Source: Burkholderiaceae bacterium
GTDB taxonomy: Bacteria > Pseudomonadota > Gammaproteobacteria > Burkholderiales > Burkholderiaceae_C
DNA length: 64,000 bases
Reading direction: 5' to 3'
Assembly: GCA_024235915.1 (NCBI GenBank)
Contig: JACKLO010000018.1
Span: 1 to 64,000, forward strand
Shown here: piece after piece, positions 43,837 to 51,627 of the stretch
How the letters are laid out: every line of letters begins with the position of its first letter
Position numbering within the stretch: the stretch's first letter is position 1
The notes under the pieces: generated by a model
Databases searched by the model: none
Told to the model about the DNA's origin: nothing
The model's input: only the letters and a program-made list of their open reading frames with translations
Translations under genes and position numbers: made by a program

Positions 43837-44688
43837 TCAGCCCAGCCGTTCAGCGTGCCAGCGCAGGTGGTCTTCCACGACGCTCTGGATGAAGAAGTAG
43901 CCGTGGTCGTAGCCGCCGTGCCGGCGCAGCGTCAGCGGCTGCCCGGCTTGGATGCAGGCGGCTTCCAGCGCTTCGGGCTGGAGCTGTTCGGCCAGGAACT
44001 TGTCCGCCAGGCCCTGATCGACGAGCACGCCCTCGGGGTAGGGGCATCGTGCCTGCTGCATCAGTGCGCTGGCGTCGTGGGCCGCCCAGGCCGTGCGGTC
44101 GGCGCCCAAGTAGCGTGAGAACGCCTTCTCGCCCCAGGGGCAGGTGCTGGGTGCGGCAATCGGTGCAAAGGCTGACAGCGAGCGGAACACACCCGGGTGG
44201 CGCAGCGCCAGCGTGAGCGCCCCATGCCCGCCCATCGAGTGCCCGGTGATGCCAATGCGTGCGGCGTCCAGCCCCAGCGCGCCCACCAGCATCGGCAGCC
44301 ATTCCGTCAGCAGCCAGCTTTCCATGCGGAAGTGGCGGGCCCAGGGTTCGGCCGTGGCGTCCAGGTAGAAGCCGGCGCCGGTGCCGAAGTCCCATTCCGC
44401 GTCTTCCCCCGCGATGCCGCTGGCGCGTGGGCTGGTGTCGGGCATCAGCAGGGTCAGGCCGAGTGCCGATGCCATGCGTTGCGCGCCGGCCTTGATGGCA
44501 AAGGTCTCCTCGGTGCAGGTCAGCCCCGCCAGGCAGACCAGCGCCGCGCCGCTGGGCCGCGGCGGCTGGTAGACGGCAAAGCGCATCGGCAGGCCGATGA
44601 CGGCCGAGTCGTGGCGGTGGAAGCGCTGCAGACCGCCGAAGCAGCCGTGCTCGGCGGTGGTCTCGAACGGGGTGTCGGCGGCGGCCAT
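43837..44688 (-). CDS. fghA: S-formylglutathione hydrolase
   Basis: 283 residues from ATG 44688. The esterase-D family features are complete: LAGLTCTEETFAIKAGAQR, nucleophile GHSMGGHGALT and the late His in GGYDHGYFF; the Asp is in DQGLADKF. It hydrolyses S-formylglutathione to formate and glutathione, the last step of formaldehyde removal. Its start overlaps the dehydrogenase stop by one base (TGATG), so the pair is coupled. Confidence 0.95.
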   Translation of the reverse strand: MAAADTPFETTAEHGCFGGLQRFHRHDSAVIGLPMRFAVYQPPRPSGAALVCLAGLTCTEETFAIKAGAQRMASALGLTLLMPDTSPRASGIAGEDAEWDFGTGAGFYLDATAEPWARHFRMESWLLTEWLPMLVGALGLDAARIGITGHSMGGHGALTLALRHPGVFRSLSAFAPIAAPSTCPWGEKAFSRYLGADRTAWAAHDASALMQQARCPYPEGVLVDQGLADKFLAEQLQPEALEAACIQAGQPLTLRRHGGYDHGYFFIQSVVEDHLRWHAERLG

Positions 44689-45794
44689 CAGTAGATCACG
44701 ACCGAGCGGATCGACTCGCCGCGCTTCATCAGCGCGAAGCCTTCGTTGATGTCGTCGAGCTTCAGGCGGTGCGTGATCAGGTCGTCGATGTTGATCTTCT
44801 TCTCCATGTACCAGTCGACGATCTTCGGCACGTCGGTGCGCCCGCGGGCACCGCCGAAGGCGCTGCCCTCCCACTTGCGGCCCGTGACCAGCTGGAATGG
44901 CCGGGTCCTGATCTCCGCGCCGGCTTCGGCCACGCCGATGATGATGCTGCGACCCCATCCCTTGTGCGTGCACTCCAGCGCCTGACGCATCACGTCCACG
45001 TTGCCGATGCACTCGAAGCTGAAGTCGGCGCCGCCGTCGGTTAGCTGCACGATGGCGTCGACGACGTTGGGCACCTCCTTCGGGTTCACGAAGTGCGTCA
45101 TGCCGAACTGGCGCGCCATGGCCTCGCGGCCCGGGTTGATGTCGATGCCGATGATCTTGTCGGCGCCGGCCAGCCGCGCACCCTGGATCACGTTGAGGCC
45201 GATGCCGCCCAGCCCGAACACCGCCACCGTGGCGCCGGGCTCCACCTTGGCGCTGAAGATCACAGCGCCGATGCCGGTGGTCACGCCACAGCCGATGTAG
45301 CAGACCACGTCGAAGGGTGCGTCCTCGCGGATCTTGGCCAGCGCGATCTCCGGCACCACGATGTGGTTGGCGAAGGTGCTGGTGCCCATGTAGTGCAGGA
45401 TGGGCTTGCCGCCGAAGCTGAAGCGCGACGAGCCGTCCGGCATCAGGCCCTCGCCCTGCGTGGCGCGGATCTTCTGGCACAGGTTGGTCTTGCGGCTGAG
45501 GCAGAACTTGCACTGCCGGCATTCCGGCGTGTAGAGCGGGATCACGTGGTCACCCGGCTTCAGGCCGGTGACGCCGGCGCCCACCTCGCGCACGATGCCC
45601 GCGCCTTCGTGGCCCAGGATGGCGGGGAACAGGCCTTCCGGGTCAGCGCCGGAAAGTGTGTACCAGTCGGTGTGGCAGATGCCTGTGGCCTTCACCTCCA
45701 CCAGCACCTCGCCGGCGCGCGGGCCGTCGAGGTCGACTTCTTCGATGGTCAGCGGGGCGGCGGCTTGCCAGGCGACAGCGGCGCGGGTCTTCAT
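44688..45794 (-). CDS. frmA: S-(hydroxymethyl)glutathione dehydrogenase (class III ADH)
   Basis: 368 residues from ATG 45794. Catalytic zinc ligands lie in ICHTDWYTLSG and LGHEGAGIV, the structural zinc site in CRQCKFCLSRKTNLC, and the NAD fold in VFGLGGIGLNVI. It oxidises the adduct of formaldehyde and glutathione to S-formylglutathione. It is the first gene of the two-gene operon; no FrmR repressor is adjacent. The upstream region contains the phased TTCATC boxes of the first small-protein gene, 50-150 bp away. Confidence 0.96.
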   Translation of the reverse strand: MKTRAAVAWQAAAPLTIEEVDLDGPRAGEVLVEVKATGICHTDWYTLSGADPEGLFPAILGHEGAGIVREVGAGVTGLKPGDHVIPLYTPECRQCKFCLSRKTNLCQKIRATQGEGLMPDGSSRFSFGGKPILHYMGTSTFANHIVVPEIALAKIREDAPFDVVCYIGCGVTTGIGAVIFSAKVEPGATVAVFGLGGIGLNVIQGARLAGADKIIGIDINPGREAMARQFGMTHFVNPKEVPNVVDAIVQLTDGGADFSFECIGNVDVMRQALECTHKGWGRSIIIGVAEAGAEIRTRPFQLVTGRKWEGSAFGGARGRTDVPKIVDWYMEKKINIDDLITHRLKLDDINEGFALMKRGESIRSVVIY

Positions 45795-45844
45795 CTGGGG
45801 TCCTCCAGGGTTGGTTTTGGCCTCAACCCTACCTCAGTCGCACG

Positions 45845-45942
45845 CTTCATCCGCGGCGTGGGCGATTCGTCCGCTGGACCAGCGGTTCATCGCAGGCCGC
45901 TGGCCCACAAGGGGCGGCTTCGGCACAGTCCACCCATCGACA
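45845..45942 (+). promoter_or_regulatory. Phased four-box element, locus 1
   Basis: Boxes start at 45845 (CTTCATCCGCGG), 45865 (ATTCGTCCGCTG), 45885 (GTTCATCGCAGG) and 45928 (GTCCACCCATCGACAG). Spacing is 20, 20 and 43 bp, the same as at the two other loci. The small protein gene starts 58 bp after the last box. Confidence 0.7.
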
Positions 45943-45985
45943 GACGCCCCGCCACCTCGCCAACGACACCGCCAAGGACACCGCC

Positions 45986-46135
45986 ATGAACACCGCCCGC
46001 CAAGCCCACATCGCCGCCCTGACCCTTGCCCTGGCCACCACGCTGAGCATCTTTGCCGGTGTGGCCGACCTGTGGTCGGTGGAGGCTTCACAGCAGTTGT
46101 TCGTGCAGAACGTCAGCCACGCGCCCCGGGGCTGA
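45986..46135 (+). CDS. Small hydrophobic protein A of a three-member family
   Basis: 49 residues, ATG 45986 to TGA 46133-46135. A short polar start (MNTARQAHIAA) leads to a hydrophobic helix LTLALATTLSIFAGVADLW and a polar tail. It is paralogous to the products at 47585 and 48322: all share the pattern F/LxLxLxTTLxxxxGVxxL. It is either a single-pass membrane peptide or a secreted one. It is divergent from frmA, alone, with a perfect 28-bp terminator palindrome. Function unknown. Confidence 0.7.
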   Translation: MNTARQAHIAALTLALATTLSIFAGVADLWSVEASQQLFVQNVSHAPRG

Positions 46136-46175
46136 GGCCCCAGCGACACGCCTCCGCGGACGTCGCTTCGCGCGC

Positions 46176-46203
46176 ACAGGGCCCCGCCATGGCGGGGCCC
46201 TGT
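46176..46203 (+). terminator. Terminator of small gene A
   Basis: The 28 bases are a perfect palindrome: ACAGGGCCCCGCCA followed by its exact inverse, then CATTTCT. Confidence 0.75.
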
Positions 46204-46352
46204 CATTTCTGGCCCGCCTTCAGCCTTCAGGCTGCCTCCGGCATCTCGCCGATGCCAGTCTCATGGCGTCCGGCGACGATCGTCGTCAGGCTGGCGGCAG
46301 ACGGCTTGCCCATCCCGCTATCGTGGGCGCGGTCTGTCCCCCACCCATCAGC

Positions 46353-47405
46353 ATGACCCCGACAACCGCGTCACCCGTCCTCCAGGGCGGCCTGCTGGCC
46401 CTGCTGGCAGCGGCCCTGTTCGGGCTGAGCACCCCCTTCGTGCAGCTGTGTGGGCGCGGCATCGGCCCCTTCGCCACGGCGGGGCTGCTGTACGCCGGTG
46501 CTGCCGCGGTGGCGCTGTTCCTGCGGCGTTCGCAGGCGCGCGAGGCGCCGTTGCTGCGGACTGACGTGCCCCGCCTGCTGGGCATGGCGTTCTTTGGCGC
46601 CGTGGTCGGGCCGGTGGCGCTGGCCTGGGGCCTGCAGCGCACCAGCGGCACGTCGGCGTCGCTGATGCTCACGCTGGAGGCGGTGTTCACGGCGCTGTTG
46701 GCCTGGCGGCTGTACGGTGAGACCGTCGACCGACGCGTCGCGCTGGCGATGGTTTCGCTGCTGGCCGGCGGCGTCCTGCTGGCCCTGGAGCAGGGCCTGG
46801 CGGGCCACGTGCAACTGCTCGGCCTGAGCGCCGTGATGCTGGCGACGGTGGCCTGGGGCGTGGACAACACGCTGTCACGCGGCGTGGCCGACCGGGACCC
46901 CGGCCAGGTGGTGCTGGTCAAGGCCGTGCTGGGCACCGTGGCGACGGCCGTGCTCGCCTGGGGACTCGGCGAGCCGTTGCCCGGGTGGGCGGGTGCGTTG
47001 CTGCTGTTGGCCGTGGGCGCCAGCGGCTATGGGCTGAGCCTGCGTTTCTACCTGCTGGCGCAGCGCAGCTTCGGCGCGGCGCGCACCGGTTCGGTGTTCG
47101 CCTTTGCGCCCTTCATCGGCGCGGTGGGGGCGTATGCCCTGGGCGAACGGTCGGGCAGCCTGTTGCTGGGCCTGGGCGGGCTGCTGATGCTGGCCGGCGT
47201 GCTGCTCCACCTGATGGAGTCGCACGAGCACGAACATGCGCACGAGGCGCTGGAACACGAGCACGCCCACACGCATGACGACGGGCACCACACGCACCGG
47301 CACCACCCGATGCCCCAGGGTGCGCACAGCCACCCGCACCGGCACGAGCCGGTCACGCACCGCCATCCCCACGTGCCGGACCTGCACCACCTGCATCGAC
47401 ACTGA
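46353..47405 (+). CDS. EamA/DMT transporter with His-rich C-terminal tail
   Basis: 350 residues from ATG 46353. Ten helices in two EamA repeats (first GLLALLAAALFGLSTPFVQL; second AVMLATVAWGVDNTLSRGVADRD). The last 63 residues hold 24 histidines, with runs such as HEHEHAHE and HHTHRHHP. EamA proteins export or import amino acids and other metabolites. His-rich tails are more usual in zinc, nickel or cobalt transporters, so metal-dependent control or metal export is possible. It lies between small genes A and B. Confidence 0.85.
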   Translation: MTPTTASPVLQGGLLALLAAALFGLSTPFVQLCGRGIGPFATAGLLYAGAAAVALFLRRSQAREAPLLRTDVPRLLGMAFFGAVVGPVALAWGLQRTSGTSASLMLTLEAVFTALLAWRLYGETVDRRVALAMVSLLAGGVLLALEQGLAGHVQLLGLSAVMLATVAWGVDNTLSRGVADRDPGQVVLVKAVLGTVATAVLAWGLGEPLPGWAGALLLLAVGASGYGLSLRFYLLAQRSFGAARTGSVFAFAPFIGAVGAYALGERSGSLLLGLGGLLMLAGVLLHLMESHEHEHAHEALEHEHAHTHDDGHHTHRHHPMPQGAHSHPHRHEPVTHRHPHVPDLHHLHRH

Positions 47406-47456
47406 GGCGCTCGATGCGGTCTTGGTTCATGGGCCAGGAGCGCCATGCCGCGGCCC

Positions 47457-47554
47457 GTTCATCTGCCGTGGCGACGTTTCATCCGCCGGCCGCGCGGTTC
47501 ATCGCAAGCGGCTTTCAGTGCAGCGCGTGTCGGCGCACAGTTCATCCATCGACA
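47457..47554 (+). promoter_or_regulatory. Phased four-box element, locus 2
   Basis: Boxes start at 47457 (GTTCATCTGCCG), 47477 (TTTCATCCGCCG), 47497 (GTTCATCGCAAG) and 47540 (GTTCATCCATCGACAC): spacing 20, 20, 43 bp. One more GTTCAT lies at 47425. The small gene starts 45 bp after the last box. Confidence 0.75.
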
Positions 47555-47584
47555 CACGACGCAGCCCCTGAAAGGAACCCGATC

Positions 47585-47734
47585 ATGACCACCCGCTTCA
47601 GCCACCATGCCGCCGCCTTCGCCCTTGCCCTGGCCACCACGCTGGCCATGCTCTCCGGCGTCGACCGCCTCTCCACGCCGTCGCACTCGGATGCGATGCT
47701 GGTGAAGGCGCAGCAGACCGCGATCCGCGCCTGA
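47585..47734 (+). CDS. Small hydrophobic protein B of a three-member family
   Basis: 49 residues, ATG 47585 to TGA 47732-47734. MTTRFSHHAAA leads to the helix FALALATTLAMLSGV, then DRLSTPSHSDAML and a basic end. AAAGGAAC stands six to thirteen bases upstream of the start. The protein is closest in length and start to C (MTT...). The LATTL core is shared with A. It is alone, with its own box element and terminator. Confidence 0.7.
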   Translation: MTTRFSHHAAAFALALATTLAMLSGVDRLSTPSHSDAMLVKAQQTAIRA

Positions 47735-47760
47735 TCACCCGGCTGCGTCGCCTGCTCAGC

Positions 47761-47778
47761 GCCCCGCTCTGGCGGGGC
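47761..47778 (+). terminator. Terminator of small gene B
   Basis: GCCCCGC-TCTG-GCGGGGC then GTTTGCATTT; a 7-bp perfect stem with T-rich follow-on. Confidence 0.75.
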
Positions 47779-47787
47779 GTTTGCATT

Positions 47788-48183
47788 TCAGGGCCGCAAC
47801 AACAAGCGCAGGACGGCGGCGTTCAGGCCCTGTCCGGGCGCGAAACCCAGGGCCGCCGCTGCCGCATTGACCCGCGAAATCACGCCATGCGCCCAATGGT
47901 CCCGTGCGTCGCCGATGCGCGCCGAGTGATGCGCCACCGTCACCGCCGCGCGGCCTGCGGCCTGCAGCAAGTCCAGCGCCGCCACGCCCGCGTCGTCCTT
48001 GCCGATGCCGGCGTCGTTGAACACCGTCAGCCGCAGCGGCACGGCCAGTGCGTACTGCGCCGAGCTCACGCCGCCATGCGAGCCGCTGACGGCCACCAGG
48101 CCGGCGTCGCCCGGTTCCAGCTGCGTGATGCTGTCCACCAGCAGCACGTCCGGCGCGGCCCATTCGCGGGTGGTGCCACTCAC
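47788..48183 (-). CDS. Conserved hypothetical protein (GSHGG / NDAGxGKDxAG pattern)
   Basis: 131 residues from GTG 48183; a longer frame to 48231 has a poor N-terminus and would overlap the box element of small gene C. Noted motifs are LLVDSITQLEPGDAGLVAVSG, SGSHGGVSSAQYAL, FNDAGIGKDDAGVAALDLL and HHSARIGDARD. The ordered Ser/His/Asp residues suggest an enzyme fold. I have a memory of similar orphan proteins in related genera but no family name. No signal peptide. It is divergent from small gene C. Confidence 0.65.
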   Translation of the reverse strand: MSGTTREWAAPDVLLVDSITQLEPGDAGLVAVSGSHGGVSSAQYALAVPLRLTVFNDAGIGKDDAGVAALDLLQAAGRAAVTVAHHSARIGDARDHWAHGVISRVNAAAAALGFAPGQGLNAAVLRLLLRP

Positions 48184-48194
48184 GGAGCCATTCC

Positions 48195-48293
48195 GTTCGT
48201 CACCGCTGCGGGCGGTTCGCGCAGCTTCCACCGCGGTTCATCGCAAGTGGCTGGAGATGCCGACGGCCAACGCCGAAGATTCATCCATCGCAA
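48195..48293 (+). promoter_or_regulatory. Phased four-box element, locus 3
   Basis: Boxes start at 48195 (GTTCGTCACCGC), 48215 (GTTCGCGCAGCT), 48236 (GTTCATCGCAAG) and 48279 (ATTCATCCATCGCAAC): spacing 20, 21, 43 bp. The small gene starts 43 bp after the last box. Confidence 0.75.
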
Positions 48294-48321
48294 CGCTGAA
48301 CCCCTCTTCAAGGAGCCCGAC

Positions 48322-48477
48322 ATGACCACCCCCCGCAGCCAACGTTTCGTCGCTTTCACCCTGTCGCTGTTCACCACGCTGGCCATCTTCTCCGGCGTCG
48401 TGTCACTCTCGTCGCCGGACCACGCCGGCCTGCTGCTCGCCAGCACGTCGACGTCGCAGAGCAGCGCCAAGGTCTGA
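48322..48477 (+). CDS. Small hydrophobic protein C of a three-member family
   Basis: 51 residues, ATG 48322 to TGA 48475-48477, with AAGGAG nine bases before the ATG. MTTPRSQRFVAFTLSLFTTLAIFSG... carries the family helix FTLSLFTTLAIFSGVVSL and a Ser/Thr-rich tail. It shares the SxPxH motif with B (SSPDHAGLLL, STPSHSDAML). Alone, with box element upstream and a TTCG-loop terminator downstream. Confidence 0.7.
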   Translation: MTTPRSQRFVAFTLSLFTTLAIFSGVVSLSSPDHAGLLLASTSTSQSSAKV

Positions 48478-48505
48478 ACCCGGTTCAGCGTCGCGACCCT
48501 TTTCG

Positions 48506-48525
48506 CAGGGCCCTTCGGGGCCCTG
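48506..48525 (+). terminator. Terminator of small gene C
   Basis: CAGGGCCC-TTCG-GGGCCCTG, an 8-bp stem with a stable TTCG tetraloop, then TGTCGTTTCC. Confidence 0.8.
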
Positions 48526-48559
48526 TGTCGTTTCCGGGCCGCGCTCCGGGGCCAGGAAC

Positions 48560-49906
48560 TCAGCGCGCGAACAACTGCTCCATCTCGCGCCGCAGCGCAT
48601 AGGCCCGGGTGCCGGTGTCCATGGCCACGTCGGCCCAGATCAGGCTCTGGCCCTGCTTCACCGGCCGCACCAGTTTCACGTCGTGCGCCAGGCCCAGCGG
48701 CAGGCCGCCGATGGCGGCGCTGGTGGCCGCCGGCAGCAGCTTGCCCCAGACGCAGTAGCCGCCTTCGCCATCCAGCACCTCGCCGGGTTGCAGATCGCGC
48801 TTGGCGGTGGCCACCACGTCGGCGTTCCATTGCGATGCCGCGCCGGTGTGCTCGCCGCGCAGCGCCACACTGGCCACGCTGAAGCCCACCTCCAGGCCGA
48901 TCAGGTGCCAGCGCTTGTAGAGCGTGAAGTAGCGGCCGCTCGGATCGGTGTGCGCCTTGTATTCCTCGAAGCAGTTGCGGATGTACTCTGTCTCGCCCTC
49001 CACGGTCACCCACACGCCCATGCGGATGTCGTAGGGGATGCTGCGGCCGTCGGGCTCCAGGCAGCTGATGACCTCGACCATGCCCTTCTTCTCCAGCACC
49101 CCGCCCTCGCTCTTCGGGCGGGTGACAAAGGGGATGTCCTCCACACTGGCCGGCGGGTAGAGCAGGCCGTCGCTGGGCACGGCCAGGCCCGTGGCATTGC
49201 TGACGGCGGTGCTCTCGATGCTGGGCTTGGAGCCGTCGAGGAAGCTGTTGAACATCTTCGGGTTCAGGCCGCCGCGTTCCGCCTGCTCCGGCGTCAGGCC
49301 GTAGTAGCCCCACACCGTCTGCGGCGTGCTCTGGGCGAAGTGCGGCAGCCACTTGTGGCCGCGCCCGGCGGCCACCACCGGGAAGCCGCAGCAGCGCGCC
49401 CAGTCCACCAGGTCGCAGATCAGCGCCGGCTGGTCGCCGAAGGCCAGTGAATAGACCACGCCGGCCTCCTGCGCGCGCCGAGCCATCAGCGGGCCGCAGA
49501 AGGCGTCGGCCTCCACCGTCACGTTGACCACGTGCTTGCCGTGGGCGAAGGCCTCCAGGCAGTGGTCCACGGCCGCGATCGGGTGTCCGGTGCATTCCAC
49601 AATGACGTCGACCGAGGGATGGCGCACCAGGGCCTGCCAGTCGTCGCCGACGTGCGTGCGGCCGTCCTTCACGGCCGCATCCAGGCTGGGCGCGGTCAGG
49701 CGTTCGGCGTCCCAGCCCACGCGGGCCAGGTTGCGGCGTGCGCCATCCGGGTTCAGGTCGGCGATGCCCAGCAGCTGCACACCGGGCGTGCGCGGGATCT
49801 GCGCCAGGTACATGCTGCCGAACTTGCCGGCGCCGATGAGGCCCACGCGCACCGGCCGGCCTTCGGCGGCGCGTTGCTGGAGCTTGGCGAAGAGGGGCGT
49901 GCTCAT
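48560..49906 (-). CDS. Gfo/Idh/MocA oxidoreductase with SAF-like C-terminus
   Basis: 448 residues from ATG 49906. The NAD(P) fold opens with VRVGLIGAGKFGSMYLAQI. A middle region (VVECTGHP-like VECTGHPIAAVDHCLEAFAHGKHVVNV) is of homoserine-dehydrogenase/Gfo type. The C-terminal 100 residues (VVATAKRDLQPGEVLDGEGGYCVWGKLL) look like a SAF domain as in flagellar P-ring or sialate synthase proteins. The substrate is unknown. Its start overlaps the PhyH stop by four bases (ATGA), so it works with that enzyme. Confidence 0.85.
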   Translation of the reverse strand: MSTPLFAKLQQRAAEGRPVRVGLIGAGKFGSMYLAQIPRTPGVQLLGIADLNPDGARRNLARVGWDAERLTAPSLDAAVKDGRTHVGDDWQALVRHPSVDVIVECTGHPIAAVDHCLEAFAHGKHVVNVTVEADAFCGPLMARRAQEAGVVYSLAFGDQPALICDLVDWARCCGFPVVAAGRGHKWLPHFAQSTPQTVWGYYGLTPEQAERGGLNPKMFNSFLDGSKPSIESTAVSNATGLAVPSDGLLYPPASVEDIPFVTRPKSEGGVLEKKGMVEVISCLEPDGRSIPYDIRMGVWVTVEGETEYIRNCFEEYKAHTDPSGRYFTLYKRWHLIGLEVGFSVASVALRGEHTGAASQWNADVVATAKRDLQPGEVLDGEGGYCVWGKLLPAATSAAIGGLPLGLAHDVKLVRPVKQGQSLIWADVAMDTGTRAYALRREMEQLFAR

Positions 49907-50775
49907 GCCGCTTCCTTCAACTCGTCGGTGGAGGTCTGCAGCGCGCTCGCCGGCATGCCGTCCTTCCACGGCAGGTCCACCGAGTAGTCCTTCAGCAGGC
50001 AGTCGTCGGGCAGGGTGGTGATCGGCGTGAAGTCGCGGTGGGCGATGTACTCCGGCCGCTTGAAGCGGCGGATGTGGTTGGTCACCGCGCACAGGCTCAG
50101 GTAGACGCTGACGCGGTTCCAGGGGCTGAGGTTGCTGGTGCTGGCGTGCAGCAGGCAGCCGTGGAACATGATCATCGAACCCGCCGGCCCCTTGGGCGAG
50201 ACGATGCCGCCGTGTTTCCCGCCGGCGCGCTGCACCAGCTGGGCGATCAGCGCGTTGTCCACCGTCCACAGCGGGTAGCTGGTGGTGGTGAGGTCGTGCT
50301 TGGCGTCCACCACGCCCAGCCGGTGGCTGCCGGGGATGAACATCAACGGGCCGTTGAACTCGTTGACGTCGTCCAGGAAGATGGCGATGTTCATCGCCCG
50401 CGGGTCGGGCATCAGGTCGTCGTTCTTCCAGGTGCCGTAGTCCTGGTGCCACTGCCAGACGTCGCCTTCGAAGGCCATCTTGCCGTTGATCTTGAACTGG
50501 TGCATGTAGAGGTCTTCGCCGAAGACCTGCTGCACCGGGTCGATCATGCGCGGGTGGCGCGCCAGCTTCGCGTACGGCTCGCTGTAGAGGTGGGCGGCGA
50601 AGTTGGTGCGCACCGCGTCACTGCCCTTCTCGCGCACGTTGTAGGCCTCGCGGCGCGCGTACAGCGACGGCACGGCGTCGGTGAGCGTCTTCACCTCCTC
50701 GGGCGAGAACAGCGACGGGAAGAACAGGTAGCCGTCGCGCTCGAACTGCGCGATCTGCTCGGGGCTGAGTTTCAT
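49903..50775 (-). CDS. Phytanoyl-CoA dioxygenase (PhyH)-family 2-oxoglutarate oxygenase
   Basis: 290 residues from ATG 50775. The Fe(II) triad is visible: HQDYG (His and Asp) in WQWHQDYGTWKNDD, and the distal His in FHGCLLHASTSN, with the 2-oxoglutarate Arg following in NRVSVYLSL. The N-terminus SPEQIAQFERDGYLFFPSLFS is typical. It is similar in layout to ectoine hydroxylase and other PhyH oxygenases of small amino-acid substrates. Middle gene of the GntR-PhyH-Gfo operon. Confidence 0.88.
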   Translation of the reverse strand: MKLSPEQIAQFERDGYLFFPSLFSPEEVKTLTDAVPSLYARREAYNVREKGSDAVRTNFAAHLYSEPYAKLARHPRMIDPVQQVFGEDLYMHQFKINGKMAFEGDVWQWHQDYGTWKNDDLMPDPRAMNIAIFLDDVNEFNGPLMFIPGSHRLGVVDAKHDLTTTSYPLWTVDNALIAQLVQRAGGKHGGIVSPKGPAGSMIMFHGCLLHASTSNLSPWNRVSVYLSLCAVTNHIRRFKRPEYIAHRDFTPITTLPDDCLLKDYSVDLPWKDGMPASALQTSTDELKEAA

Positions 50776-51458
50776 GCGGTGTCTCCTTGTGCTTGCAAAC
50801 GCGTGATCGGCACCGCCAGTGCGGCGCCCAGGTGGTGGCCGGCCCGCTCGGCGTGCTCGCGGGCCAGGCGTTCGGCGGTGTCGGCGTCGCCGGCGCCGAT
50901 GGCCTCGGCGATGGCCGCGTGTTCGTCCCAGATGGCGGCGCGCGCCGGGCCGTCCTGCAGCACGGCACCCATGGCGCGCCGGATCTGGCACCAGTGCGGC
51001 GCGGCGCTGCGCTCGACCAGCGGGTTGCCGCTGGCCGCGTAGACGGCCTGGTGGAAGGCCAGATCGGCGGTGATCATCGCGGCCACGTCGCCGCTGCGCG
51101 TGGCCGCCCGGCCCGCCTGCAGGACGGCATCGACGGGCGCGGTGCGGCGGTCTGCGGCCAGCCGCGCGGCCAGGCCGTCGAGCGCGCCGCGCACCGCGTA
51201 CACCTGCGCGATCAGGCCGGCGTCCAGCGGCGTCACGCGCAGCCCGCGGCCCGGCGCGTCCTGCACCAGGCCGTCGGCCTTCAGCAGCCGCAGCGCCTGC
51301 AGCACCGGCTGGCGCGACACTGCCAGCTGCTCGGCCAGGGCCTCCTGCACGATGCGCTCGCCCGGGGCCAGCGCGCCGCTGCTGATGGCATCCACCAGGG
51401 TGCGGTAGACCTGGTCGACCAGGTCGGGGGCGGCGGCGAGTCGGTGCAGCGTGGCCAT
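50772..51458 (-). CDS. GntR/FCD-family transcriptional regulator
   Basis: 228 residues from ATG 51458. Winged helix: DQVYRTLVDAISSGALAPGERIVQEALAEQLAVSRQPVLQALR. Then an FCD effector domain with metal-site residues (Asp in ADLAFHQAVY, His in WDEHAAI and EHAERAGHH). It overlaps the PhyH start by four bases. A TGTAT-N5-ATACA palindrome just upstream is the likely operator, so the operon is probably repressed by it and induced by the pathway substrate. Confidence 0.9.
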   Translation of the reverse strand: MATLHRLAAAPDLVDQVYRTLVDAISSGALAPGERIVQEALAEQLAVSRQPVLQALRLLKADGLVQDAPGRGLRVTPLDAGLIAQVYAVRGALDGLAARLAADRRTAPVDAVLQAGRAATRSGDVAAMITADLAFHQAVYAASGNPLVERSAAPHWCQIRRAMGAVLQDGPARAAIWDEHAAIAEAIGAGDADTAERLAREHAERAGHHLGAALAVPITRLQAQGDTA

Positions 51459-51460
51459 GA

Positions 51461-51475
51461 TGTATTCCGTATACA
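51461..51475. promoter_or_regulatory. GntR operator candidate
   Basis: TGTAT-TCCGT-ATACA, a perfect 5-bp inverted repeat two bases upstream of the GntR start codon. FCD regulators commonly bind TNGTATACNA-like sites. Binding would cover the ribosome site. Confidence 0.6.
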
Positions 51476-51564
51476 GAACAGCGTAGGCCGATCGCGATGC
51501 GCGGGGAACGGGGTCAACCCTGATGCGGCGGGGTTCCAGCGCCTCGCGCGCCGTGGCGCCTGCC

Positions 51565-51586
51565 GGCGGGCTCGTTGAGCCCCGCC
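51565..51586 (-). terminator. Hairpin downstream of the histidine kinase gene
   Basis: GGCGGGCTC-GTT-GAGCCCCGCC forms a 9-bp stem with one bulged base. It lies 42 bp after the kinase stop on that strand. Confidence 0.45.
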
Positions 51587-51627
51587 AGCCTGCACACCGG
51601 CCGGTGGCCGGCGGACCCCGACGGCGG

